A stretch of DNA of 64,000 bases from positions 1,854,521 to 1,918,520 of the forward strand of contig JAESIW010000138.1 of assembly GCA_016802295.1 (NCBI GenBank), read 5' to 3'. The position numbers and the translations under genes are program-made. Under the pieces are notes generated by a model. It worked only from the letters and a program-made list of their open reading frames with translations. It was not told where the DNA came from and did not search any database. Positions 1 through 10,926 of this stretch are shown here, piece after piece (positions within the stretch are counted from its first letter, which is position 1; the number at the start of each line of letters is the position of its first letter). Source of the DNA: Brachionus rotundiformis. Taxonomy: Eukaryota; Rotifera; Eurotatoria; Ploima; Brachionidae.

Positions 1-3000
1 GCGTTCCATGCTTGGAGGATTTTTTGTCTCAGACCAAGTTTGGTTGTGTAGGACAGAAATGAGAAGAATATGGGCTCGAATTTGTCCAGCAAATTCGAGT
101 CAAATTCATGTGCCGAGTAGATTTTGGCCATGGTGTTTTGGATTAATGAGCAAATTTGTAGGCAAAATGTGTCGAATAGATCACTGGACTTTCGGCTAGA
201 ATGGAACTGAATTGAGGGCTTTTCGCTTGAATGTTGTTTGTAGTGGGAATTCGAGTGAGAATTGGTTGTTGGAGTTTTGGCTGTTGTTTCCTGTTTGCTA
301 AGCCAGTTGAGTTCGGACAATGATTCTATGGACCCGGCAAACGAGACAAGTAAATCATTTAGGGTCCAATTGTTTTTTGTCCGAGTGAACAAACAGCTAA
401 GTTGTTCGATCAAAGTGCTGAATATTTGAATTGGTACTTTGCTTTCTTTGTCTGCTTTGGCATCGATGCTTTCTGAATTGTGTTCTTTTTTTAGCTCTGG
501 ATCGAGCTCGTGCTCACCAAGCTTGGCACCTGACCACTGGTTTGCTTGACATTTTATAAATGAAAAGAAAAATTTGATTTGCTGGCCGATAAAGTCAATA
601 ACACCAGTGGGAAATTGGTTGGTACTTCGCTTTGAAGCGATAAAAGTGCCAAGTGGCTCGTTCGACTGACTGGATGATGCGCAGAATGGCTCGAATTCGA
701 ACACGTTCTGCAATAAGTTGAGAGAAAACTGGCCTTGCAGTTGAAGCAGTTTGAGTGTATTTTCAATCATGTAAGGTGTTGGTAGTTGTGGTGATTGGCT
801 TGCCGATTGATTGGAGCTCTCGTAAAGCTCTTGCCAGTACTTGTATAGGCTGAATATCAAGCCTAAGTCAGATGTCTTTTTGTAATGTTGTAACAGCATT
901 TGGAAAAGACTAGAGCACCAATTGTTGGCCAAAAAGTCTGGATCGTTGTCAACAGCTATTCGATTTTGCTTGACCAAGGCTGAAAATTGCTTGGCTATGT
1001 TCGAACATGAGCTCAGAACAAGCTTTATGTCACCCTTTTTGGTAAAAATTAATTATTTAATTTTTAATTTACCAAGAACCGATATTTTTAAATTTTAATT
1101 ATATTTCTTTTTGATAATTATTATACAGATAAAAAATTAATTTAATTAACAAAAAAAAATCTTTTATAGATCTAATGAAGCTTATAAGCTAATTATAAAA
1201 AAAATTTTAAAATTAATTAACTTACTTCTTGAATGTTGAGAATTTTATAATGACTAAATGGAAACAAAATACAATTATTAATCAAGCTTAAATTTTGTTC
1301 ACTCAACTAAAATTATTTAAAAAAAAGATAATTTTTGTCACATTTTAGACACAAATAAAATAATTACATCTAATTTATTTGTTTTATTTTTTGCCAATTT
1401 TAAATAGTCATAGAACTTTGTAGTCAAGTGTACCCATTGGTACAAATCGGCATTTTCGGCATGATTTGCCATCAGTTCGAAAAGAAGCCCTAGTTCATTC
1501 AAATACACTGTCAAATTATCTTCATCATTTGTCAATATTAAATTGGAACATTTTTTCATCAGCTTCAGCAAATTGGACCTTAAATCACTTTTTTCCGCAT
1601 AATGCTCTTTATAATTATCTCTTATATGGTACAACACTAGCCGTGCCATGGACGAAATAAATCTCTAGTACAAAAATTTAATTTTTTTTTCAGATAAATT
1701 ATTAAAATTTTACATTTTCATTATTTTTATTATTCAATGTGAAATTGTTAACAAAATCAAGTGAATTTGAGACAAAAAAATTCTGGTAATTTGGCAATAA
1801 AGAAGGATCAATGGCGACCTGCTTGTCAGAGGAACTCAATTGACTTTCGATTATCATGTCCTCGTCAAAAGATTCAAATATTTTGAATTGTAAGAGAACA
1901 GATAAACGTTTCCAAGTGTCCAGAATTAATGTTCCTTCATTGCTTTGATTTGATTTATTATTCATAAATATGTCAAAAAAATATTTCATCAAAAATATCC
2001 ATGTGCCGTAATCATTTAACAAATCATCTAGGCCGTAATTGACACTATTTTTAGCTAATTGAATAAAAATATTGTTTCTCATTAAATTTTTTTTAATTTA
2101 ATATTTTAATTACCAAAAGACAGTTTTTTTAAAAATGGTTCACTTTGATTTTTTAACTGGTCATTGAAGATCAACGAGACCAAGAACTCGGAACCAATTT
2201 GGACTAGTGATTTAAAATCATGCTCACATTCTAGTTTGGATGAAAGGATTTTTTTTACCTTTTCATCGCGATCACTCTCGTCCTCATCATCTTTAATTTA
2301 ATTTTTCATTAATTAAAATTAATTATTAAATTTAATAAATAAAAATATAATTTTTTTTTCTCATAAAATACCAATCTGAAAATAAGTAATTTAAATCTGT
2401 TGAAAAAAATTAATGTTCTGAAACAAAAGAAAATATCTACTACTTGACATTTAAACTAAATTCTAATTTTAATCTTAGATAATAGAAACTTAAGAACTTA
2501 AATTCGAGATCTCTTCATATAATTAAATAACTAGATATTTTGTTTATTATGTTATTAGGAATAAAATTTTATACTGAAAAGAGCTTACAATTGTATAGGC
2601 CATTCTCTATCATAAAGCTATTCAAACCAAAGCTGTAGTTAAAAAAAGGAATTAGAACTTTGTAGGAATATTTTGGTAATTGTTCAGCCAAATTTTCTAT
2701 AAGACACATCCATGACAAAAGCTTGGCCCTGCAGACAGACTCGTCCTTGTATGTTTTACACTTATTCAGCAAGGGCATTAGGATAAGGCTGAATTTTTTC
2801 GGCTTCAAGAAAAACTCTCTGTCCATGGCAAAGTTTCTGATCAGCGTTTGCCAGCACTCATACGACTGGGCTTTTATTTGATTGCTAGAATTTTTGAATC
2901 CATATTCCAGTATTTGCAGCAATGGGTTAATTATACCTAAATTGTTGTGCAAAGCCTTTTGAAAATTTAACCACTGACTAATTAATTAAATTTAAATCTA

Positions 3001-3528
3001 AACTTACTTTTCCGAGTATATCTATAATCATGCGTACCAATTTGAGAACAAATTCAGCATTTGATTGAAACAGCTTGGTCACTTTTTCAAAGTAGGATTT
3101 GTTCAATAAATTTACAATACTTGGTCTAACTTGGTCAAACGTGTCAATTTCAGTGGCGTACATGGCCAGCGATTCGAGAATTTTGAGAGCCAGCTCGCTT
3201 TTTCGATTAGCCAATTGGCTAGTAGAACCAGCTGGCGCTCTTTCCAAACAAGTCTCAAATAGCTTGTCCAAATGCTGGTTAATGTATTCACTGTCTAATT
3301 TAATGTCCAAATTTTTTCGTTTTGCCAAGCGCTCACTGTCGTCTAGTTTGATCTCAAACTCTTGTCTGAGAAGGCTAAGACAAAAAAATGAGCACTTAGT
3401 GTTAAATTTTTGCCAAGTTAAGCATACTCGAGGAATTCTTTTAGAGAGTAGATTTCTTCATTGCCAGGACCCTCGCTTAGCATGTCCACTATGGAAGCTC
3501 GCTTGGAAGAGCTCGATTGATTACTCAT
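1..3528 (-). CDS. RIF1: Telomere-associated protein RIF1, N-terminal HEAT-repeat part (3' end beyond window)
   Basis: Rif1 controls replication timing, binds PP1 and steers double-strand break repair in the nucleus. I read seven exons with consistent phase: 3528-3428, 3374-3008, 2973-2589, 2290-2114, 2054-1714, 1664-1368 and about 1030 to 1 (acceptor at 1034 or 1022), about 890 residues so far. Stretches matching vertebrate Rif1 in order: FVLKLVRMIIDILGKWL (exons 2-3), LEYGFKNSSNQIKAQSYE followed by LIRNFAMD (exon 3), and FFSFLSYTTKLGLRQKILQ then AWN at the left edge, matching the human LRxxSAQFWN region. The part before the conserved HEAT block is about 150 residues shorter than I recall for human. 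The start is the ATG at 3528, with stops upstream. The PP1-docking and C-terminal DNA-binding parts would lie outside. Family recognition is by eye; a different HEAT protein is possible but unlikely. Confidence 0.75.
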
Positions 3529-4518
3529 TATTTATATAATATTTTAATATTTTTTTGTTTTTCAAAAGATATCAGCGTGTATAAAAATTTAAAAAAAATT
3601 AAAATTTATAAAATTTCAATTTGCATCGTCTTTATCTCAGTCTAAGCTTTTAAATTTGGCTAGAAAATTCAAATTAATGATCCAAGCTACCTTAACCCTG
3701 AAAAATTTTTAATTGCTTTATTTCTTTTTTGTTTAAATAGCATTAATTAATTTAAATAAATTGTCATTTTTTTGGAAAATTTAAATTACAGGTAAATTTG
3801 ACTTGATAGATAGTCAAAATTAAGAAGGAATTAAGTTTAATATTCATAGATAAACAACAGCATGGCACGATCAGTTAGTATTGGTTCCATACCATGTTAC
3901 ATAATATACCTTTTGGCAAGATTACAGGATTTTTTAAATTTTTATGACGACTTAAAAAAGAGATAAATAAAAGATATAAAATTTATATTACAAATTAATT
4001 TTATTTCATAACTTTTTTATAATTTTGCCAAAAAAAGAATGTAATCTAATTTAATTTAGCGCGGATTTTTACAAGAATTTGCATCGTCACACGACGCCAT
4101 CATCAAGGTGCACAAACATTATTTTATTTAGTTAAAAGCAAGGGTTTCTTCAAAATAAAAATCTGGTTAGGAAAATTTTTTTTATAAAAACAGCCTAACT
4201 AGGACCTCATTTTAAAATAAAATATACAGAATTGAACTGGTTTTAGTTGACATAGATAATTCTTAGACAACTTGACCACAAGTTGTGAAATAGTTTTTAT
4301 TTCTTAAATTATTATCCAATTAATGTAAAAATTACTTGTAAATCTTATCAAAAAGAAAATAAATTTTTAAGTTTATAGCTTAGAAAAGAAAATAAATTGA
4401 TAAATTAAAAAGGTGTCTTATTACAACAGATTTTAGGACCAATTTATTATTTTAGATTTAGTTTAATGGTATTTTTTATGTATCGCAGTTGAAAGCTAAC
4501 TGATTTTTTTAGTTCAAA
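3529..4518. other. Intergenic spacer between divergent RIF1 and NHE genes
   Basis: About 1 kb of AT-rich DNA between two divergently transcribed genes, so it must hold both promoters. I see no ORF, tRNA or repeat I can support. The last bases before the exchanger ATG (4504-4512) read like a splice acceptor, so a 5'UTR intron may lie here. Confidence 0.5.
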
Positions 4519-6980
4519 ATGTTGCCAAATTTGTCCAAAATTATGAAGCAATTTTTGATATCTAGCATTTGTTTATGTGTGTACGTAAACGCCACGACAA
4601 GTGAATTTGAGGCTGGCGATGAAAAAGTGGAAAAGCGCTACGAGGTAGCCAAGTTTAATTTTGTCGAAGTGGCCAATGTCTATTCCATAACGTTGTGGAT
4701 TTTGATAGGAAGTCTGGCCAAGATAGGCTTTCATCTGTTGCATAAAATAACTGATAAAATACCAGAGAGCTGCTTGCTTATAATAATCGGCTTGCTAGTT
4801 GGTGCTTTGTTCTACGCTACCAAAATAGCTGATCGTGAATCATATGTGCTTAACTCTCACACATTTTTCTTATTTTTGCTACCACCGATAATTCTTGAGG
4901 CTGGCTATTTCATGCCCAATAGGCCATTCTTTAACAATGTTGGCACAATTTTGTTATTTGCATTTTTAAACACCATTTTTAACACCATGTGCATTGGACT
5001 CACTTTATATGGTTTCAGCTTTACGCCGCTCTTTGGTGGAACTGAATTCAGGTTCATTGATTTGATGGTATTTGCCTCGCTTATATCATCAGTGGATCCA
5101 GTTGCCGTACTTGCCACTTTTGTAGAAATAAACGTAAATGACATGCTCTACATAATTGTCTTTGGCGAGTCATTACTAAACGATGGTGTATCTGTGGTAA
5201 ATTAATTATTAAAAATTTTATTAAAAAATTAATAAGGGAATTAATTAAATTATTAATAAAAGGTATTGTATAGATTGTTTTATGCTTTTGCTGAAATTGG
5301 TCAAGAAAATATAATTGCAGTCGATGGGGTGCTAGGCTGTGTGTCGTTTATAGTTGTGGCATTGGGTGGTACCTTAATTGGCTTAATATTTGGCGTTATA
5401 GCTTCGTTTACAACTAAATATACAGAAAAAACTCCGGTTCTTGAACCATTGGTGGTAATCACAATTGCTTATTTGTCTTATCTGACTGCTGAAATGACAT
5501 CTACGTCAAGTATTCTTGCGTAATTACTTTTTTCAACTTTAGTACTGATAATAAATAAAAAAAAGATTATTTTTTCTTTACAAATAGATATTTCAGTATA
5601 TAAAAAATATTAAATAATTTATTGGAATATTTTTAAGTTTAAATAAAAGATAATTTTTTAATTTTTACTAAAATAATGTAATTAAAGAAATTTTGTTTTA
5701 TTTTTTTTAATTTAAAAGAGTGACAGCATGTGGTATGCTAATGAAGCAATATGTTGAATTCAACGTTTCCAAAAAATCAAACGCTACCATAGAATTCATA
5801 CTCAAAATGGCAGCTAGTATAATGGAAACAATTATATTCATGTTCATGGGTTTGAGCACGATTTCTGATTACCATTCTTGGAACACTGGATTTGTAATTG
5901 TTACAGTGGTGAGCTGTTGTTTGTACCGATTTATTGGAGTTTTGATATTTGCCAATTTGTCAAATACAAAGCGTCTTATGAAGCTTCGGTTTACTGACAT
6001 GTTAATAATGAGCTATGGTGGTATTAGGGGCGCAATTGCCTTCGCTCTGGCTCTTGTGTTGGATGAGAATAAAATACCTAGAAAGAAAGAGTTTGTCACA
6101 GCAACCATTGTGGTTGTAATGTTTACTGTGTTTGTTCAAGGAACAACCATTGGAGCGCTAGTCAAATATTTAAAAATCAAACGAAAGGAGACCGAAGAGC
6201 CCACTGCCAGTGCCAAATTGACTAACAGATTAATTGATCACGTAATGAGCTCTTTAGAAGTAATTACGGGAACATCAGGTCAAAATGAACTTAGAAACAA
6301 GTGAATAGTAATTAATTAAAAAATTTGATTTAATTATTTTTTTGTTAAGAGTTCGAAGATTAGATCAAAAGTATTTCAAGCCATTTTTGTTGAGAGAATT
6401 TTTGTCTAATGATGAAAAATTGTTAATCACTTTCCAAAGAATAAATGAAATAAATATGAATAAAATGGGTGAAATACCACAAACTTATTCAAATCCAACG
6501 GAGACCAAAATTCCAATTGAAATAGTCAATGACGAGACTCAAACAATACCAAGTAGAAGCAAAAGAAGGCTTACTATTTTCCCAGGCTTTGGTTCAACTA
6601 ATAATAAACCAAAAGAGCCAAAAGATGACCTTAAAGATATCCTTCACACAGCTATGTACAATCGTGAAAGAAGGGTATTTTATCTTTATTCAGTTTATCA
6701 TTATAACTTTTTTTTAAATAAAAAGCCCACATTATATAATCCTAAGGCAGATTATAGCGATGACGAAGTCGATGGATTAGATAAAAGAAGGAGATCAAGA
6801 TCGGCCAGTGTTTTTGTGAATACTAATCGAAGAGCATCAAAGATAAATCCTTACAGACGTAAATCTAGAGTTCAATTTAGTCCTTCAAGATTGTCTATCG
6901 ATATTCGAAAAGATGACCAAATTTCCAACAATAGCCAAAGATCCCAATCACCTGAACTTGACTTAAAAGAGGATATCTAA
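4519..6980 (+). CDS. Sodium/hydrogen exchanger, NHE2/3-like (SLC9A family)
   Basis: An electroneutral Na+/H+ antiporter of the plasma or apical membrane. Exons 4519-5196, 5263-5519, 5719-6300 and 6350-6980 join in phase to about 715 residues, a normal NHE length. Visible marks: an N-terminal signal-like segment, FFLFLLPPIILEAGYF and MPNRPFF (residues ~117-140), the ion-site motif SSVDPVAVLATF (~190), FGESLLNDG (~216), YLSYLTAEM, KQYVEFNVSKKSNATI and YGGIRGAIAFALALV near TM11. A hydrophilic Ser/Arg-rich cytoplasmic tail of about 210 residues follows. FMPNRPFF and the LRNKVRRLDQKYF hinge fit the NHE2/3/5 branch best. Positions 6675-6725 form a 51-nt in-frame GT..AG stretch coding aromatic residues inside the tail; it is probably an intron, which would give 698 residues. 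Confidence 0.93.
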
Positions 6981-8043
6981 ATTTAGAATTTTCATTAAAG
7001 CTTTATCTTTTCTTAATTTATGTTTTTAATTTAATTTGATTCGAAATAAAATTTTTAAAAAAAAGTTTTTATTAAGGAAATAAAATGTAACCAATTTTAT
7101 TGCAATGGGTTTACTTATGGTAGAGTATTTAAAAAACCAATAAATCCCAAAACTTGCCATTGTTGGAAAATGTTACATACAAGTTCCTTTGAAAGGAAAA
7201 CATTTTTATATAACTGCTGATCCTTGGACACTTAGAAGGGTTGGAAAATGCAATGATTGTTATTTTTCCAAAATTGGTTTCATCACTAATGGTTATCCAA
7301 GGAATATATGGGAAACCTATTTGGCTTTTAAAAAAGAAGTTAATTTATCTATTTTATAGAGTAGAGCATTTTGGGATTTCTTTAGTAAATTATTACGATA
7401 AAGGTATATTTTTGTTATTTTTTTCTGTCTTTCTAAAAATCAGGTATATAGCTATTTAGATTAAAAATTTGAATAAAATTAGATATAATTTTGTATCTAA
7501 TTTTAAACAAATAAAAATTGTCTTTTTGTTTGAATTAGATTTTTTAGGTAAAAGAGTTTTTTTTAATTTTGAGTTAAATTTCTAGATAATAGAACGAGGC
7601 TTTATTATAAGCTTAAAAAAAGAGTTATTTTTTTGAAGCTGAACAAATTCTTTTGAATAATATCTTTTTTTAATTAAATTAATAAATTTTAGTCGCAATT
7701 TATGTGAAAAAAAAACGCAATTAAAATAAATAAAGTATCACAAATATCAATTTTAATTAATTATATAATAGTAATTTTGTTATTTTGCGAATTTACTTGC
7801 ATAAACTTTTGCTTCCTTGTTTAAAAAAAACGCCAAAATCAATTAAACTTTGATCATTTTAATCATCTCATTGATAAAAATATTATTACGGAATTAACTA
7901 AATAAGCCGCCTATATTTTTCATTAATTATAGAACCCTCTTAAATATTTTGCTTAGAAAGCAGAAACTAAATAAAATAAACAAAATCCAACTAATTTAAT
8001 TAAAAAAATTCCTTCTTAAACAAATAGACCACTTTTTTTTTTA
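6981..8043. other. Intergenic spacer with one coding-like relic
   Basis: AT-rich spacer between the exchanger and the GPCR gene. Apart from the coding-like stretch at 7144-7400, reported separately, I see only poly-A/T runs and polyadenylation-like AATAAA sites just after the exchanger stop (near 7046). Confidence 0.4.
7144..7400 (+). pseudogene. Unassigned coding-like fragment interrupted by an in-frame stop
   Basis: An open frame of 71 codons runs from 7144 to the TAG at 7357 and then continues in the same frame to 7400. It has no ATG at its start. The peptide is rich in ordered-protein residues (for example KHFYITADPWTLRRVGK then CNDCYFSKIGFITNGYPR), unlike the Lys/Asn/Ile/Phe noise of the spacers, and it contains a CxxC. 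I do not recognise the family. It may be an internal exon of a lost gene or a transposon relic. A 21-nt GT..AG segment (7339-7359) would remove the stop, but that is far shorter than any other intron here, so I favour a pseudogene. Confidence 0.3.
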
Positions 8044-9609
8044 ATGTTTAAAAATATGTTTAAAAATTTATTCGAAATATCAATTATATTAAATATTTGT
8101 CTTTGTTCAATATTTGTCCTAATTGGCTGCATTGGCAGTTTAATCACTGTGACAGTTTTATGGCACGCGTATGGAAAGCTTCCAAAAATATGTGCCCAGA
8201 AGTATCTTGGCCTACTTGCCACTGCCAATTGTCTTTTTCTAATCCTCCACTGGTACATAAACACATCCCAAATCATAATTACCTATTTTGATCTCATTGA
8301 CTATAAATTGTGGTTCAATTTGCTCAATTTGGTCAACTCGGACAACTTTGTGTGCAAGTCAATGAATTTTGCGTACGTGTTTTGTCGCTGCCTGTCCACC
8401 TATTTGACACTGACTTTTTCATTCGAAAGGACCATAGCCACCTACTTTCCGTTCAAAATTGTCTCATACAAGCAACACTCGCACTTCATCTTTAAACTTG
8501 TATTTTTTGGTCTGATTCTTTTCTCGTTCATGGTTTCCATTCAAAGCTACCAGAACTACCAGCTCATCAAGCTGAACACCAACTCAAACGTGATCTATGA
8601 TCCAAAAATTTTTCATCTGGACGAAATTTGTGACATAACAGAGGAGAATTTTTCTCGTCATGCCAAGTTCACCTACATTTTTGTTCTATTGATGCTCATA
8701 TTTCCATTGATTTTGATTATTTTATTAAATGTTTCCATATTTATAAGAATGAATAGAAAGAAAAATTTTTTAAATGTAAACCAATATTTTTCCATAAACA
8801 TTCAGACTACTCAGAAGCTTAAGCGTTTTTTAAACTCAAAAAACGACACTAAGCTTGACAACACCGTAGAAGCAAAGTGCTGTTCGGTTCAGATGGAAGA
8901 GAACCTATTGGACACATACAAAGAAGTACAAGAAATTGATGACAGTTTGGATTCTGAAAATCACGTGTCAAATGTATTTTTGAAAAAAGAAGACAACTTC
9001 TGTATGGTAAAAGTAGATTTGAACAAAGAAGGAAAAGATAAGACTCGATATGTGCCAAGACCGCACTTGCTTGTGCTCAACAAGACAACTGGTCAAGTTT
9101 CTTTGTTTGATAAAAAGCCTAATAGCAGAAATAGCAAGCTTTCAAGACTGGAATTTAAAAAAAATGACAAAAATGTTTCGACAGATTCGGTAGATTTAAA
9201 AATTGCCGATTCCTCTTTGCCAAATGAATCATGTTCTCAAAAAAGAGCCAGTTTGACCAGGCCAAAATTTAAGATACATTGTATAAATCATAAATTTTAC
9301 AAAACCAAAATTCTGATTGTTCTTACAACTATTTATGTTTTGTCAAATTTTCCATACTTTTTAAATCTTATTATTGCCAATGGAATGTATAATTTTACGT
9401 CTAATTACACCCATTTAAAGAATGGCCTTACAATAGAGAGTTATCTCAAGTACAGGTATCATTCCTATTTACTTTTGTCTGAAATTTTGTATATTTTCAA
9501 TTACGCAATTAGTGGTTATATTTTATTTTCTTATGGAAAAATATATCGACTTCATCTAAAAAGCTTATGGTCCAAAATTGGCACATTATTGTTTAATATT
9601 CAGCAGTAA
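8044..9609 (+). CDS. Rhodopsin-like (class A) G-protein coupled receptor, intronless
   Basis: A 521-residue seven-pass membrane protein in one exon, read as a receptor for an unknown, probably peptide, ligand. Helices: TM1 ~11-40, TM2 ~53-75, TM3 ~100-130, TM4 ~147-168, TM5 ~208-232, TM6 ~418-440 and TM7 ~472-500. A Cys at the top of TM3 (FVCKSMNF) and one in the second outer loop (EICDI) can form the family disulphide. The DRY position at the end of TM3 reads ERT (SFERTIATYFPF) and the TM7 NPxxY position reads NYAISGYILF, so both activation motifs are degenerate. The third inner loop is about 180 residues, polar and long. A second ATG at 8056 is an alternative start. The closest look is to invertebrate peptide or FMRFamide-like orphan receptors, but the ligand cannot be told. 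Confidence 0.75.
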   Translation: MFKNMFKNLFEISIILNICLCSIFVLIGCIGSLITVTVLWHAYGKLPKICAQKYLGLLATANCLFLILHWYINTSQIIITYFDLIDYKLWFNLLNLVNSDNFVCKSMNFAYVFCRCLSTYLTLTFSFERTIATYFPFKIVSYKQHSHFIFKLVFFGLILFSFMVSIQSYQNYQLIKLNTNSNVIYDPKIFHLDEICDITEENFSRHAKFTYIFVLLMLIFPLILIILLNVSIFIRMNRKKNFLNVNQYFSINIQTTQKLKRFLNSKNDTKLDNTVEAKCCSVQMEENLLDTYKEVQEIDDSLDSENHVSNVFLKKEDNFCMVKVDLNKEGKDKTRYVPRPHLLVLNKTTGQVSLFDKKPNSRNSKLSRLEFKKNDKNVSTDSVDLKIADSSLPNESCSQKRASLTRPKFKIHCINHKFYKTKILIVLTTIYVLSNFPYFLNLIIANGMYNFTSNYTHLKNGLTIESYLKYRYHSYLLLSEILYIFNYAISGYILFSYGKIYRLHLKSLWSKIGTLLFNIQQ

Positions 9610-10926
9610 TTTAAACAATTAAATAAATGTAAAGCTTTAAAAGCTCGTAATTAAGTATTTTTTATTTAAATTTTAACATTTAATTAAAATTATATAAACA
9701 TTTATTATTTTTTATAAAATAAAGAATATTATATGCAATATTTTAAATGTCATTAATCTCAAGATTTTTTTTAAGCTTTTTTTTCCAAATGTACGGATAA
9801 AAATAAGAATTTTGTAAGTTTGTTTATTTTTCGAAAATAGAGTTATAAATAATGGGAAAATAATAAAATTTGGTCGTTAAGAATATTTTCCGAATTAACT
9901 TTACCTTTTTTATTAGTTTTGCCAGGATGTTTGCATGTAATTTTTAAATGATTGCTAGAAATAATTTTACATAATAGATAAAACAAAAATTAAATTAAAT
10001 TTCAAATAAAAGAAAATTTTATTATTGTATATTTAAGAAATAAAAGAATTATCTTGTAAATGAGTTAAAGAATTAGTTATATATGATTATTTTTAATTTT
10101 GAAAATACTGAAGAAAAAAATTAAAATATTGAATAAAAATTTTTATTTCTTATATTTAATAAAAATAAAAATGATACAATTTTTTTATATTATTTAGTTA
10201 TAATGCCTATCTAAGGTTGCGATTTACATTTAATTCATCAGATCAGAAATTAGAAAAAAAAGAAATTTAATTTACTATCATTAAATTTTATTAAAATTTA
10301 AGTTGTTCTCACTTTTTATTTTTGTTAATTATCGACCCTTTAGCATTATAAATTAAAAATGCTTAAAATTAAATCACGAAGAACTTTAAAAAAGAAAAAT
10401 CTTAAAAAAAGGAAAAAAAATAATTGTAAATTATCAAAGATGATAATTTTAAATATAATTCTATCATATTTTTAGCTTAGAAAATTTTAAGCTTAAAAAA
10501 ATATACATTGGCTTTTATTTTAATTTTTATCAGAACAATACTAAACTTTTGCTTAATTATTAATATCTTGGTAAAATTCAGTTCATTGTAAAATTTAATT
10601 TAATTACTTATTAGATAAGCAGTGAAAAATAGTGAAAATTAATGAGAATTTAATAAAAAACATTAAACCAATTTCATCTTATGTTCAAATAATTGGTTTA
10701 ATTGCTTCAAATGCTAAGGTTTTTTTTAGCAAATTTATCTAATCTTGGTATTTTAAAAAATTCAACTTTTTAATTTGATGTTATCATGTATATTAGACAT
10801 TTTTTTATCACTTTTTTTTTCAATTAAAAATAATACAAGAATAAACACATAAAGTTGTTTAAAGGTATCAAGCTTGAGTATAAATGTCTATCTTGCCTTT
10901 AGCTTATTTTAAAAAAGTTGTACAGG
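9610..10926. other. Gene-free AT-rich spacer
   Basis: 1.3 kb, strongly A/T, with no open frame, tRNA or clear repeat that I can support. The end (10910-10926) ends in GTACAG just before the next ATG and could be a splice acceptor of a 5'UTR intron. Confidence 0.4.
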
